Source: Aureimonas sp. ME7 (GTDB taxonomy: Bacteria; Pseudomonadota; Alphaproteobacteria; Rhizobiales; Rhizobiaceae). From it: a stretch of 64,000 nucleotides of DNA. The translations under genes were made by a program, and so were the position numbers. Positions 19,478 to 27,708 of this stretch are shown here, piece after piece (the stretch's first letter is position 1; each line of letters opens with the position of its first letter). The notes under the pieces were generated by a model. That model made no database searches. It saw only the letters and a list, made by a program, of their open reading frames with translations, and was not told the origin of the DNA. Location of the stretch: NCBI RefSeq assembly GCF_903970965.1, contig NZ_CAJCKW010000006.1:62001-126000 (forward strand), written 5' to 3'.

Positions 19478-20506
19478 TCAGACCGGTGCGATCAGCCCTT
19501 GTGCTTCGAGATCGCCCCAAAGCGCCTCGGGAATGTCCTGCTCGAACCATTCGACGTTCTGGCGGACCTGCGCGGCGGTCTTGGCGCCGATCACCACGTT
19601 GGCGGTCGCGGGATGGCGATAAGGAAACTGGATGGCCGCCGCCGGCAGCGGAACACCATGCGCGGCGCACACCGCTTCCAGCTTCTCGGCCTTCTCGACG
19701 ATCTCGGCCGGCGCATCGACATAGTTGTATTTCCGGCGCCCGGAGGCGGAGGCCAGGATGCCGGAGTTGAAGACGCCTCCGATGACGAGTGCCACTTCGC
19801 GCTCTAGCGCCAGCGGCAGGAAGCTTTCGGCCGCGCCCCCGTCGAGCAGCGTGTAGCGGCCGGCGAGGAGGCAGACGTCGAGATCCGTCTCGCCGAGCGC
19901 GTCGACGATGACCTGGGTTTCGTTGACGCCGAGCCCGAAGCCGGCGATCAGGCCGGCCGCCTTCAGCTCCTGCAAAGCACGAAAACCCCCGCCCCGCGTC
20001 AGAGCGTTCCAATGGTGCTCATGCAGATCGCCGTGCGTGACGCGGCCGATATCGTGGACGAAGAGGATGTCGAGCTTCGACAATCCGGTGCGCTGACGCG
20101 AGTCGTCGTAGGAGCGAAGGATCGCGTCGTATGAATAGTCGAAGACCTCGCGGAACGAGAGGCCATTGTGCCAGCCCGAATCGAACTCGTTCTTGGGCGG
20201 TTCGGGCGGCAGCGTGCGGCCCGGCCGCTCGAAGCTCATCAGGCGCCCGACCTTAGTGGAAACGGTGAAGCCCTGCGGGTCCTTCTCGCGCAGGAGCGCG
20301 CCCGTCAGGTGTTCGCAGCGGCCGAGGCCGTACATCGGCGCGGTGTCGAAATGGCGAATGCCGGCATCCCAGGCGGCGCGCAGCGCGTCCTGCGCGTCGG
20401 CAAGCGCCACGGGCGCATAGAGGCCGCCGAGCGGCGCGGTGCCCATCCCGAGCGCCGTCAGCTCGATCCCCGCCCGCTTCAGGCGACGCTTGTCCGAAAC
20501 CTTCAT
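19478..20506 (-). CDS. aldo/keto reductase (D-threo-aldose 1-dehydrogenase-like)
   Basis: This is a 342-residue aldo/keto reductase of the subgroup that includes L-fucose (D-threo-aldose) dehydrogenase and pyridoxal 4-dehydrogenase. Visible features are LGMGTAPLGGLY, the catalytic Asp/Tyr pair in FDTAPMYGLGRCE, VSTKVGR, LDILFVHDIGR with the catalytic His, and the subgroup marker KYNYVDAP. The C-terminal NAD(P)-binding site is VVIGAKTAAQVRQN. A strong GGGAGGGGAACGG precedes the ATG. No sugar or pyridoxine catabolic genes are beside it, so the substrate is unknown. It follows opgH on the same strand after about 110 nt with a hairpin between, so it may be transcribed separately. Confidence 0.85.
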   Translation of the reverse strand: MKVSDKRRLKRAGIELTALGMGTAPLGGLYAPVALADAQDALRAAWDAGIRHFDTAPMYGLGRCEHLTGALLREKDPQGFTVSTKVGRLMSFERPGRTLPPEPPKNEFDSGWHNGLSFREVFDYSYDAILRSYDDSRQRTGLSKLDILFVHDIGRVTHGDLHEHHWNALTRGGGFRALQELKAAGLIAGFGLGVNETQVIVDALGETDLDVCLLAGRYTLLDGGAAESFLPLALEREVALVIGGVFNSGILASASGRRKYNYVDAPAEIVEKAEKLEAVCAAHGVPLPAAAIQFPYRHPATANVVIGAKTAAQVRQNVEWFEQDIPEALWGDLEAQGLIAPV

Positions 20507-20569
20507 CCGTTCCCCTCCCGGCGCTTGGGCGCCCGCCGACAGGTTGCCGGGTTCTCGTCGCCGATCAAG

Positions 20570-20590
20570 CCCCGATCGGCGGCATCGGGG
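20570..20590 (-). terminator. possible terminator downstream of opgH
   Basis: CCCCGAT and ATCGGGG form a 7-bp stem just past the opgH stop, in the gap before the aldo/keto reductase gene. On the opgH strand the T-tract is poor, so it may be a weak terminator or only an mRNA 3' structure. Confidence 0.35.
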
Positions 20591-20617
20591 GCATTTTGTC
20601 CTTGGGCGTCTGCGGGA

Positions 20618-22408
20618 TCAGGCCGGTTGGGCCACGGCGACGTTCGCCCCCTCGTCCTTGCGGGCGGGCTCGGCGGAAAGACGTTCGTGCCAGACGGTGG
20701 CCGCGCGGATCACCGGCTCGGGCTCGGTCTCGAAGGGGGTGTTGAAGATCGACATGCGCCCCGCCGCCTCGCCCAGCGCCGGATCGCCGGTGAAGGAGAT
20801 GAAGAAGGGCGCGAGAAACAACGGGATCGCGATCGGGCATACCCACAGGAAGAGCAGCCAGGAATAGGTGTAGGAGATCGCCATCAGGACGGCGCCCGCG
20901 ATCACCATCCACCAGCTCGCGGCGAACGCGGCCGAGAGCGGCAACCCCTCGTCCTCGCGGTCGGTCGCCGGCCAGCCGGAATCTCTCGCCATCAGGATCT
21001 CGGCGACGGCTTTCGACTGGAACAGCATCATGATGGGCGCGAGCGCGCTGGTGAGAATCAGTTCGCATGTCGCGCCCAGGAGCACCGCCCAGCCGCCGCC
21101 GAAACGCGCGGCGCGCCGCGACATGGCGGTGCGGAAGGCGATCAGCGTCTTGGGCAGGAGCAGAAGGAGGACGATGCCGAGAAGCAGGAGCAGCGCCTTG
21201 CCGGTTTCGGGCGTCGGAAACACCGGGAACAGGCTGTCGGCCGGGAAGTAGTTGGGCGCCGGCGCCAGAACCGGGTCCAGCATGGAAACGATCAGGAACA
21301 GCAGCCAGATCGGCGAGGCCGCATAGGCCATGATGCCCGACACCATCGACACCTTGCTCCAAAGGCGCAGGTTCGGCGCCCCCAGCAGGCGCCCGTGCTG
21401 CAGGTTGCCCTGGCACCAGCGCCGGTCGCGCTTGGCGTACTCAATGATGTTGGCGGGCGCTTCCTCGAAGGAGCCTTCGAGATCGGGGTCGAGGCGCACC
21501 TTCCAGCCCGAACGAGAGAGAAGCGCGGCTTCCACGAAGTCGTGGGACAGGATCAGCCCGCCGAAGGGCGGCTTGCCCGAGAGCTTCGGCATGCCGCAGC
21601 AATCGGCGAAAGCCTTGGTACGGATGATCGTGTTGTGCCCCCAGAACGGCCCTTCGCGCCCCTGGAGGGCGGCGATGCCGCGCGAGAACACCGGCGAATA
21701 GAGCGCCGCCGAGAATTGGAGCGCCCGGCCGAACAGCGTGCGCCGACCGATGATCAGAGGCTGGGTCTGGAGCAGCGCCAACTCGGGGTCCGCGTCCATG
21801 CGCGCCACCATCTCGACCAGGGTTTCCGGCCGCATCAGGCTGTCGGCATCGAGCGCGATCATGTACTCGTAGGCGCCGCCGTAGTTGGTGACGTAGTCCT
21901 CGATGTTGCCGGCCTTGCGGTTCACGTTCTTGACGCGGTTGCGATAGAACAGGATCGACCCGGTCTCGAGCTCGCCGGCAAGCTTCAGGATCGTGCGCTT
22001 CTCGTCCGCCACGCATTCCGGCTTGGTGGAATCGGACAGGACGAAGAACACGAACCCGTCCATCCGGCGCATGAAGCGCAGGCCCTCGATCATCGCGGCC
22101 ACGCGCGCCATCACGGCGCTGGCGTCCTCGTTGTAGACCGGGACCAGGATCGCGGTCTTGTGCGGCGAGGGCGGCGGCAAGGTGCCCGCCGCGCGCTTCG
22201 GGCCGCGCCGCGCGCGCCCGAACAGGATGCCCGTCACCGCCGTGTTGAAGCCCCAGGCGAGCCACAGGCAGCAGAGCGACAGGAGAAAGATCTGGATCAC
22301 ATGCAGCCAGGTCGTCCCGTTGGCGGTGATCACCACCGCGAAGAGAACGCCCGCCAGCGCCGCCAGAACGAGGGCCGTCAGCGCGAAGAGAAGTCTGCCC
22401 AAAACCAT
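20618..22408 (-). CDS. opgH: glucans biosynthesis glucosyltransferase H
   Basis: OpgH (MdoH) is the inner-membrane glucosyltransferase that makes the beta-1,2 backbone of osmoregulated periplasmic glucans. The product has about 596 residues. Two N-terminal membrane helices precede the GT2 domain, which shows LVPVYNEDASAV, FFVLSDSTKPEC, ALDADSLMRPETL (DxD), GHNTIIRTKAF, LSHDFVEAALL and the acceptor/Q-RW segment DRRWCQGNLQH. Several C-terminal membrane helices follow. The ATG at 22408 is chosen over an upstream TTG. OpgG, its usual partner, is not adjacent, so this looks like the opgH-alone arrangement. It is divergent from the zinc-uptake operon. Confidence 0.92.
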   Translation of the reverse strand: MVLGRLLFALTALVLAALAGVLFAVVITANGTTWLHVIQIFLLSLCCLWLAWGFNTAVTGILFGRARRGPKRAAGTLPPPSPHKTAILVPVYNEDASAVMARVAAMIEGLRFMRRMDGFVFFVLSDSTKPECVADEKRTILKLAGELETGSILFYRNRVKNVNRKAGNIEDYVTNYGGAYEYMIALDADSLMRPETLVEMVARMDADPELALLQTQPLIIGRRTLFGRALQFSAALYSPVFSRGIAALQGREGPFWGHNTIIRTKAFADCCGMPKLSGKPPFGGLILSHDFVEAALLSRSGWKVRLDPDLEGSFEEAPANIIEYAKRDRRWCQGNLQHGRLLGAPNLRLWSKVSMVSGIMAYAASPIWLLFLIVSMLDPVLAPAPNYFPADSLFPVFPTPETGKALLLLLGIVLLLLLPKTLIAFRTAMSRRAARFGGGWAVLLGATCELILTSALAPIMMLFQSKAVAEILMARDSGWPATDREDEGLPLSAAFAASWWMVIAGAVLMAISYTYSWLLFLWVCPIAIPLFLAPFFISFTGDPALGEAAGRMSIFNTPFETEPEPVIRAATVWHERLSAEPARKDEGANVAVAQPA

Positions 22409-22595
22409 TCGTGTACCGATCCCGGCCCGATCCAAACCTGACGCGCGAGCCCTCCCGTTCGCGGGTCATAGCTCCTGACGCCTCGCTTGTCATCGCGTCG
22501 CGAATGTGGCCGAGCCCGAAACCCCTTCCGGGCGAGCGCTTTCCACCGTTTCGAACAGGGTGCGGGCGGAATCGCGATCGGGGGCCTCGCCATTT

Positions 22596-22618
22596 GTAAT
22601 GTAATACTATATCAACAT
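22596..22618. promoter_or_regulatory. candidate Zur operator
   Basis: This AT-rich island in a GC-rich window has left half GTAATGTAATA, which matches the enterobacterial Zur consensus half GAAATGTTATA at 9 of 11 positions; the right half, TATATCAACAT, is weaker. It sits 28 nt before the first small ORF of the znu operon, and zur itself ends that gene group. Autoregulated zinc repression of znu is well established in proteobacteria. Confidence 0.5.
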
Positions 22619-22645
22619 CGGCATCCGAGCCGGACACGTCGATCT

Positions 22646-22765
22646 ATGCCCAAATCCTTCCCGCGCCCGCCCTCCCTCCTTCGCCGCTCGGCCAGCGAGC
22701 GTCTCGTCGTTGCGGCGGTGGCGGTCGCGGCGCTGTGGGGCGCGGTGTTCTGGGCGATCGGCTGA
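22646..22765 (+). CDS. 39-residue membrane peptide leading the znu operon
   Basis: This small ORF encodes MPKSFPRPPSLLRRSASERL followed by one hydrophobic segment (VVAAVAVAALWGAVFWAIG). Its stop codon overlaps the znuC start (TGATG), which argues for translation and coupling. It has a basic N-terminus and a C-terminal helix, so it could be a single-pass membrane peptide, or a leader whose translation opens the znuC start. No ribosome binding site is obvious. I know of no named family for it. It lies directly after the candidate Zur box. Confidence 0.5.
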   Translation: MPKSFPRPPSLLRRSASERLVVAAVAVAALWGAVFWAIG

Positions 22766-23529
22766 TGACCATTCCCTTCAAGGCCTCCGCCCCCTCGGTC
22801 GAGCTGCGCGACCTCAGCCTGAGCTATCGCCGCCGCCCGGCCGTGAGCGGCGTGACCGGGCGTTTCGCGCCGGGCTCGATGACGGCGGTGGTGGGTCCCA
22901 ACGGTGCGGGCAAGTCGACCCTTCTCAAGGGCATCATGGGCAGCGTTCGCGCCAGCGGCGGCCGGATCGTGATGGAAGGCGTCCGGCGCCGCGACATTGG
23001 CTATCTCCCGCAGGCGAGCGATCTCGACCGCGCCTTTCCCATCACGGTTCTCGATCTCGTCTCGCTCGGCCTTTGGCGGCGCACCGGCCCGTTCGGCCGC
23101 GTCGGGCGGGCGATGAGCGAAGAAATCGACCGGGCCTTGGAAGCCGTCGGCCTTTCGGGTCTCGAAGACCGGCTCGTCGGTACCCTGTCGGGCGGCCAGC
23201 TCCAGCGCGCGCTCTTCGCGCGGCTCCTGATACAGGACGCCAGGCTCCTGCTTCTCGACGAGCCCTTCACCGCCATCGACGCGCGCACCACGCGCGACCT
23301 GATCGATCTCGTCCAGCGCTGGAACGGCGAAGGGCGCACGGTGATCGCCGTTCTCCACGACATGGAGCTGGTGCGCGAGTATTTCCCCGAAACGCTTCTG
23401 ATGGCGCGCGAGACGGTGGCCTGGAGCCGGACGCCCGACGCGCTCAGCCGTCCGAATCTCGCCCGCGCACAGGCGCTCGGCCAGGGTCTCGAAGTGTCCC
23501 CGGCCTCGTTCGGGGCGCAGGCGGCATGA
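22765..23529 (+). CDS. znuC: zinc ABC transporter ATP-binding protein
   Basis: This is the ATPase of a metal (Zn/Mn) ABC importer, 254 residues from MTIPFKAS. Walker A is GPNGAGKST, the signature is LSGGQLQRALFARLL, Walker B is LLLLDEPFTAID and the switch His is in VLHDMELV. The start overlaps the stop of the preceding small ORF, and its own stop overlaps znuB (ATGA). Zinc rather than manganese is inferred from the Zur gene in the cluster and the His-rich loop of the binding protein. Confidence 0.88.
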   Translation: MTIPFKASAPSVELRDLSLSYRRRPAVSGVTGRFAPGSMTAVVGPNGAGKSTLLKGIMGSVRASGGRIVMEGVRRRDIGYLPQASDLDRAFPITVLDLVSLGLWRRTGPFGRVGRAMSEEIDRALEAVGLSGLEDRLVGTLSGGQLQRALFARLLIQDARLLLLDEPFTAIDARTTRDLIDLVQRWNGEGRTVIAVLHDMELVREYFPETLLMARETVAWSRTPDALSRPNLARAQALGQGLEVSPASFGAQAA

Positions 23530-24398
23530 GCCTCTACGACATCGTCCTCGGGCCCTTCGCCGACTACGCCTTCATGCGCCGCGCACTCGTCGGCTGCCTC
23601 GCGCTGTGCCTCGGCGCCTGCCCGCTCGGTGTCGTTCTCGTGCTTCGGCGCATGAGCCTCGTCGGCGACGCGATGGCGCATGCCATCCTGCCGGGCGCGG
23701 CTGTGGGCTTCCTGGTGGCCGGCTTCTCGCTCTTCGCGATGACGCTCGGCGGCATCCTGACGGGGCTCGCCGTCGCCTTTCTCGCCGGGCTCGTGTCGCG
23801 CTTCACGACGCTTCGCGAGGATGCGAGCTTTGCCGCCTTCTACCTGTTCTCGCTGGGGCTCGGCGTACTTCTCGTCTCGGTGCGCGGCTCCAACATCGAC
23901 CTCCTCCACGTCCTCTTCGGGACGGTTCTGGGGCTCGACGACGCCGCGCTCTTCCTGATGGCGACGATCGCAAGCCTCACGCTGGCCGCGCTCGCGCTGA
24001 TCTATCGCCCGCTCGTGGTGGAATGCCTCGACCCCGGGTTCCTGCGCGCGGTCGGCGGCTGGGGCGGGGTGGTCCACATGGGCTTCGTGGCGCTCGTGGT
24101 ACTCAACCTCGTCGGCGGCTTCCAGGCGCTCGGCACCCTGATGGTGGTCGGCATCATGATGCTGCCGGCGACCGCCGCCAGGTTCTGGGCGACAAGCGTC
24201 GGCGGGCAGATGGCGGTCGCCGTCTTCTGCGGCCTCGTATCCTCAGGTATCGGGCTTCTCGTCTCCTACCACCTCAACCTTCCCGCTTCGCCAGCCATCA
24301 TCCTTTCGGCCAGCGCGCTTTATGCCGTCTCGGTTCTGATCGGGCGTGTCGACAGCCTCGCGTCCCGTGTCGTGAAGAGCCCCTCCCCCGCCGGATGA
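23526..24398 (+). CDS. znuB: zinc ABC transporter permease
   Basis: This is an ABC-3 family permease of 290 residues with about eight hydrophobic segments. The conserved block LVGDAMAHAILPGAAVGFL lies near residues 43-61, and GTLMVVGIMMLPATAARFWA near the C-terminus is typical of ZnuB/MntB permeases. It is translationally coupled to znuC and followed 30 nt later by znuA with its own CAGGAGAA ribosome binding site. It would form the homodimeric channel in the inner membrane. Confidence 0.9.
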   Translation: MSLYDIVLGPFADYAFMRRALVGCLALCLGACPLGVVLVLRRMSLVGDAMAHAILPGAAVGFLVAGFSLFAMTLGGILTGLAVAFLAGLVSRFTTLREDASFAAFYLFSLGLGVLLVSVRGSNIDLLHVLFGTVLGLDDAALFLMATIASLTLAALALIYRPLVVECLDPGFLRAVGGWGGVVHMGFVALVVLNLVGGFQALGTLMVVGIMMLPATAARFWATSVGGQMAVAVFCGLVSSGIGLLVSYHLNLPASPAIILSASALYAVSVLIGRVDSLASRVVKSPSPAG

Positions 24399-24428
24399 CC
24401 ACCCCCTCCCCCTGACAGGAGAACACCC

Positions 24429-25406
24429 ATGTTGAACCGCCGCCGTTTCGCCGCGCTTCTCGCCGCCGGTGCCTCGCTCGCGCTCGTCAGTGCTCCGGCC
24501 CTGGCACAGGACACCCCCAAGCCCCTGCCCGTGGTCGCCTCCTTCTCCATCCTCGCCGACATGACGAGCCGGATCGGCGGCGAGCATGTGGCCGTCAAGG
24601 CGCTCGTCGGCCCGGACGGGGACGCCCACGTCTTCGAGCCGACGCCGGCCAACGCGCGCGATCTGGGCAGCGCCAAGCTTCTCGTCACCAACGGCCTCCA
24701 ATTCGAAGGCTGGCTGCCGCGTCTCGTCTCGACCTCCGGCTTTGCCGGGCAAACCGTGGTCGCTTCCACGGGCGTCGCGCCGATCCCCTTCGAGGAGGGC
24801 GACCATGAGGAGGACGCGCACGGCCACGACGAGCACGCGCACGCCGAAGAGGGCCACGAGCATCACGACCACGGCACGAACGATCCGCACGCCTGGCAGG
24901 ATCTTGCCAACGGCCAGATCTACGCGCGCAACATCACCGAGGCCCTGAAGACGGCGGACCCGGCCAACGCCGCCGACTACGAGGCCCGGGGCGAAGCCTA
25001 CGTGGCGGAGCTGAAGGCGCTCGACGCCGACGTGCGGCGCGAGCTCGGCGCGATCCCCGAAAACGAGCGCAAGGTCGTCACCTCGCATGACGCGTTCGGC
25101 TATTTCGCCAAGGCCTACGGTATCGAGTTCATCGCGCCCAACGGCGTGTCCACCGAGTCGGAAGCCTCGGCCGGCGAGGTCGCCGCGATCATCCGCCAGA
25201 TCCGGGCCGACGGTATCCGCGCCGTGTTCGTGGAAAACATCGCCGACCCGCGCCTCGTCCAGCGCATCGCCGCCGAAACCGACGCCAAGGTCGGCGGCGC
25301 CCTGTTCTCGGACGCCCTGTCGAAGGAAGACGAAGGGGCCTCGACCTATGTCGACATGTTCCGGCACAACGTGAGCGAGCTCGTAAAGGCGTTGAAGACG
25401 AGCTGA
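24429..25406 (+). CDS. znuA: zinc ABC transporter substrate-binding protein
   Basis: This is a cluster A-I metal-binding protein of 325 residues with a signal peptide ending SAPALAQ. Metal ligands expected for ZnuA are visible: His67 in DAHVFEPTP, His154 in NDPHAWQD, a third His in TSHDAFGYFA, and a C-terminal acidic ligand region. A His/Asp/Glu-rich loop at residues 126-148 is the hallmark of zinc-specific members and may act as a zinc-collecting lid. It is the last transporter gene of the operon, followed by a hairpin and then zur. Confidence 0.92.
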   Translation: MLNRRRFAALLAAGASLALVSAPALAQDTPKPLPVVASFSILADMTSRIGGEHVAVKALVGPDGDAHVFEPTPANARDLGSAKLLVTNGLQFEGWLPRLVSTSGFAGQTVVASTGVAPIPFEEGDHEEDAHGHDEHAHAEEGHEHHDHGTNDPHAWQDLANGQIYARNITEALKTADPANAADYEARGEAYVAELKALDADVRRELGAIPENERKVVTSHDAFGYFAKAYGIEFIAPNGVSTESEASAGEVAAIIRQIRADGIRAVFVENIADPRLVQRIAAETDAKVGGALFSDALSKEDEGASTYVDMFRHNVSELVKALKTS

Positions 25407-25452
25407 TCCTGGCACAGGGTCATTCTCAACAGACCCTCGAGCCCTTACATCA

Positions 25453-25478
25453 GGAACGGCCCTTCGTGGGGCCGTTCC
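25453..25478 (+). terminator. hairpin between znuA and zur
   Basis: GGAACGGCCC and GGGCCGTTCC form a perfect 10-bp stem with a TTCGTG loop, placed 47 nt after znuA and 20 nt before zur. There is no T-tract. It could reduce read-through from znu into zur or protect the znuA 3' end. Confidence 0.5.
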
Positions 25479-25498
25479 GATCAGCGGGAGGAGACCCC

Positions 25499-25909
25499 AT
25501 GAGCCTCGATCACGACCATGCGGCCGATGCCCCGTTGACGCGCAACCAGAAGCTCGTCTTCGACGTCCTCGACCGGGCGGAAGGGCCGCTCAGCGCCTAT
25601 TCCATTCTCGACGCCCTTCGCGGCGAGGGCCTGCGGGCGCCACCGCAGGTCTACCGCGCGCTGGAAAAGCTCCTGGAAACGGGCCGCGTCCATCGCCTGG
25701 AAAGCCTCAACGCCTTCGTCGCCTGCGCTCATCCCCATTGCCACGCCCATGCGCTGACCGCCTTCGCGATCTGCGAGAAGTGCGGCGCGGTGTCCGAGTT
25801 CTCCGACGAGGTGGTGGAGCGACGCCTGGGAGCCTGGGCCGGCGAGACCGGCTTCCAGCCGACCCGCACCACGGTGGAGATCAAGGGCGTGTGTGCGGCC
25901 TGCGCCTGA
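25499..25909 (+). CDS. zur: zinc uptake regulator Zur (Fur family)
   Basis: This is a Fur-family repressor of 136 residues. The winged helix (about 14-70) includes PPQVYRALEKLLETGRVHRLESLNAFVAC. The metal-sensing part contains CAHPHCHAHA (Cys76, His78, His80, Cys81, His82), CEKCG (Cys92, Cys95), and a C-terminal CAAC pair. The two CxxC pairs make a structural zinc site, as in Zur. The start at MSLDHDH follows GGGAGGAGACCCC, a strong ribosome site. It sits at the end of the znu cluster and probably represses it through the site near 22600. Confidence 0.9.
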   Translation: MSLDHDHAADAPLTRNQKLVFDVLDRAEGPLSAYSILDALRGEGLRAPPQVYRALEKLLETGRVHRLESLNAFVACAHPHCHAHALTAFAICEKCGAVSEFSDEVVERRLGAWAGETGFQPTRTTVEIKGVCAACA

Positions 25910-25982
25910 TCGGCCCTTGAGGAACCATGACGGGACTTTGTTGCTTGCCTTCACGAGAGCAACTTCAGGGAGATCCCGTCCC

Positions 25983-26147
25983 ATGAGCCGCATTCCCGGC
26001 GCCAGCCCCATCACTCCCGATATCGAGGACATCCGCCGTTCGGACGGCGACGAGGATCGAAGCCTTGCGGGCGACGACGCGGGATCCGTGCCCGAACCCG
26101 TCCCCGGCGAAAGCGAGCGCGAAGCGCCGCGGGACGAGCGCGACTGA
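25983..26147 (+). CDS. 54-residue acidic protein of unknown function
   Basis: This is a small hydrophilic protein: MSRIPGASPITPDIEDIRRS, then an Asp/Glu/Pro-rich tail ending RDERD. It has no membrane segment or cysteines, and looks disordered. A GGGAG element lies 9 nt before the ATG, supporting translation. I know no family. It follows zur after 73 nt. The reading frame is short enough that it could also be spurious. Confidence 0.4.
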   Translation: MSRIPGASPITPDIEDIRRSDGDEDRSLAGDDAGSVPEPVPGESEREAPRDERD

Positions 26148-26150
26148 GGA

Positions 26151-26190
26151 TTGTCACCGGCGCGTCACGCCTTCGTCGTCGGCGCGTCAC
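26151..26190 (+). promoter_or_regulatory. phased 11-nt repeats, candidate degenerate Pho box
   Basis: Four 7-mers lie exactly 11 nt apart: TTGTCAC at 26151, GCGTCAC at 26162, TCGTCGT at 26173 and GCGTCAC at 26184. All share GTC. Pho boxes are tandem CTGTCAT-like half-sites with an 11-nt period, and this array ends 51 nt before the start of a phytase-like gene. Individual half-sites match the consensus only moderately. Confidence 0.35.
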
Positions 26191-26241
26191 CCGTTTCGGA
26201 TGGTTTCCCGAGGGCCAAGTCGCCAACAGGAAACCGACGCC

Positions 26242-27600
26242 ATGAAAACGATACTCGGGGCGAGCTTCGCCCTCCTCGCCCTGTCCACGGGCGCCTCGGC
26301 GCAAGGGCCCGAAGGCCGCGCCTTTCCGGCGACGCTCGCGCATCAGGCCATCCTACCCGCCGACACCACCGTGACGCCGCCGACGGACGCACCCGAGCAC
26401 CTTCGCCATGCCGGCAAGTTCACCACGCCCGACCGGCGCCGCACGGAGGACCTCGGCACCGTGCCGGGCAAGGACGGCGTCCGCCCGACCGGCTTCGGAC
26501 TGCCGGTTGAGGGCCAGGCCGTGCAGGGCTTCTCCGGCATCCGCCGCATGGCGGACGGCACGTTCTGGACCTTGTCCGACAACGGCTTCGGCTCGAAGGC
26601 GACCTCGTCCGACGCCGCCTTGATGCTGCATCACATCGCGATCGACTGGGACGCCGGGACGATCGATCGACGGCAGACCCTGTTCCTGTCCGACCCGGAC
26701 AAGATTGCGCCCTTCCCGATCACGCTGGAAGGCACGGCCGAGCGCTACCTGACCGGCGCCGACTTCGACGTCGAGTCCCTCCAGCCGGTCGAGGACGGGT
26801 TCTGGGTCGGCGAGGAGTTCGGCCCCTATCTCCTCCGCTTCGACGCGCAAGGCCGGCTCCGCTCCGTTCACGAGACGCGGGCCGGCCAAATCCTCGTGCG
26901 CTCGCCCGACCATCCGGCGCTGCAACTGCCGGGCGACCCGACGAAGGCGCTGCCGGACTTCAACCTGAAGCGCTCGGGCGGCTTCGAGGGTCTTGCCCGC
27001 TCGCCGGACGGCTCGCGCCTCTACGCTCTCCTGGAAGGGCCGATCTACCGAGACGGCGCGGTGGAGAAGACGGATGACGGTCGCACCGCGCTTCGCGTTC
27101 TCGAGTTCGACACGGGGCAGAACGACTGGACCGGCCGCTTCTGGCTTTATCCCTTGAGCGAGAAGGGCGTCGCCATCGGCGACTTCAACATGCTGGACGA
27201 CACCACCGCGCTGGTGATCGAGCGCGACAACGGCGCGGGAACGGCGGCGCAGGCCTGCCGGGGCGAGCCGGCGGCGGACTGCTTCGCGGCGCCGGCGGAG
27301 CTGAAGCGCGTCTACAAGATCGAGATGAGCGACGCGAACGAGGGACAAGCGGTGCGCAAGATCGGCTACCTCGATCTTCTCGCCATCCAGGACCCGACCG
27401 GCGCGGCCCGTCAGGGCACGAAGGACGGCGTCTACGACATGCCGTTCGTCACGATCGAGAACGTCGATCGCGTGGACGAGACGCACATCGTCGTCGCCAA
27501 CGACAACAACTTCCCCTATTCGGCCGGCCGCTCCCCGACCCGAGCCGACGACAACGAGTTCGTGCTGATCGAGGCGGGCGACTTCCTGGCGGCGAAGTAA
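26242..27600 (+). CDS. secreted phytase-like esterase
   Basis: This is an exported protein of 452 residues with a signal peptide (MKTILGASFALLALSTGASA). The rest is a phytase-like beta-propeller domain (PF13449 type). Visible features are GFSGIRRMADGTFWTLSDNGFG, VESLQPVEDGFWVGEEFGPYLLRFD, SGGFEGLARSPDGSRLYALLEGP and VANDNNFPYSAGR, the usual closing motif. Members are annotated as esterase-like activity of phytase; true phytate hydrolysis is unproven for most. Two Cys (ACRGEPAADCF) could form a disulfide. The start at MKTILG is clear from the signal peptide. The upstream phased repeats would fit phosphate regulation. Confidence 0.85.
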   Translation: MKTILGASFALLALSTGASAQGPEGRAFPATLAHQAILPADTTVTPPTDAPEHLRHAGKFTTPDRRRTEDLGTVPGKDGVRPTGFGLPVEGQAVQGFSGIRRMADGTFWTLSDNGFGSKATSSDAALMLHHIAIDWDAGTIDRRQTLFLSDPDKIAPFPITLEGTAERYLTGADFDVESLQPVEDGFWVGEEFGPYLLRFDAQGRLRSVHETRAGQILVRSPDHPALQLPGDPTKALPDFNLKRSGGFEGLARSPDGSRLYALLEGPIYRDGAVEKTDDGRTALRVLEFDTGQNDWTGRFWLYPLSEKGVAIGDFNMLDDTTALVIERDNGAGTAAQACRGEPAADCFAAPAELKRVYKIEMSDANEGQAVRKIGYLDLLAIQDPTGAARQGTKDGVYDMPFVTIENVDRVDETHIVVANDNNFPYSAGRSPTRADDNEFVLIEAGDFLAAK

Positions 27601-27611
27601 GGGCGAACACG

Positions 27612-27650
27612 AAAAAAGCGCCCCCGGACCTTTCGGTCCGGAGGCGCTTT
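27612..27650. terminator. intrinsic terminator shared by flagellin and phytase-like gene
   Basis: A 7-bp CCGGACC/GGTCCGG stem is extended past one mismatch by AAAGCGCC/GGCGCTTT. On the minus strand it is followed by a run of six T, a good intrinsic terminator for the flagellin transcript. On the plus strand the T-run is only three long. Confidence 0.8.
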
Positions 27651-27708
27651 CCCGGTTCCGTATCTCCGCCCGGAGGGGGCGGAGATCGCGAATGTCCGGT
27701 CCCCGTGA

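Noticed and set aside
24780-24900. Short repeated histidine codons suggesting a tandem repeat or CRISPR-like element
   Set aside because: This is the His-rich zinc loop of ZnuA. No regularly spaced identical repeats with unique spacers occur anywhere in the window.
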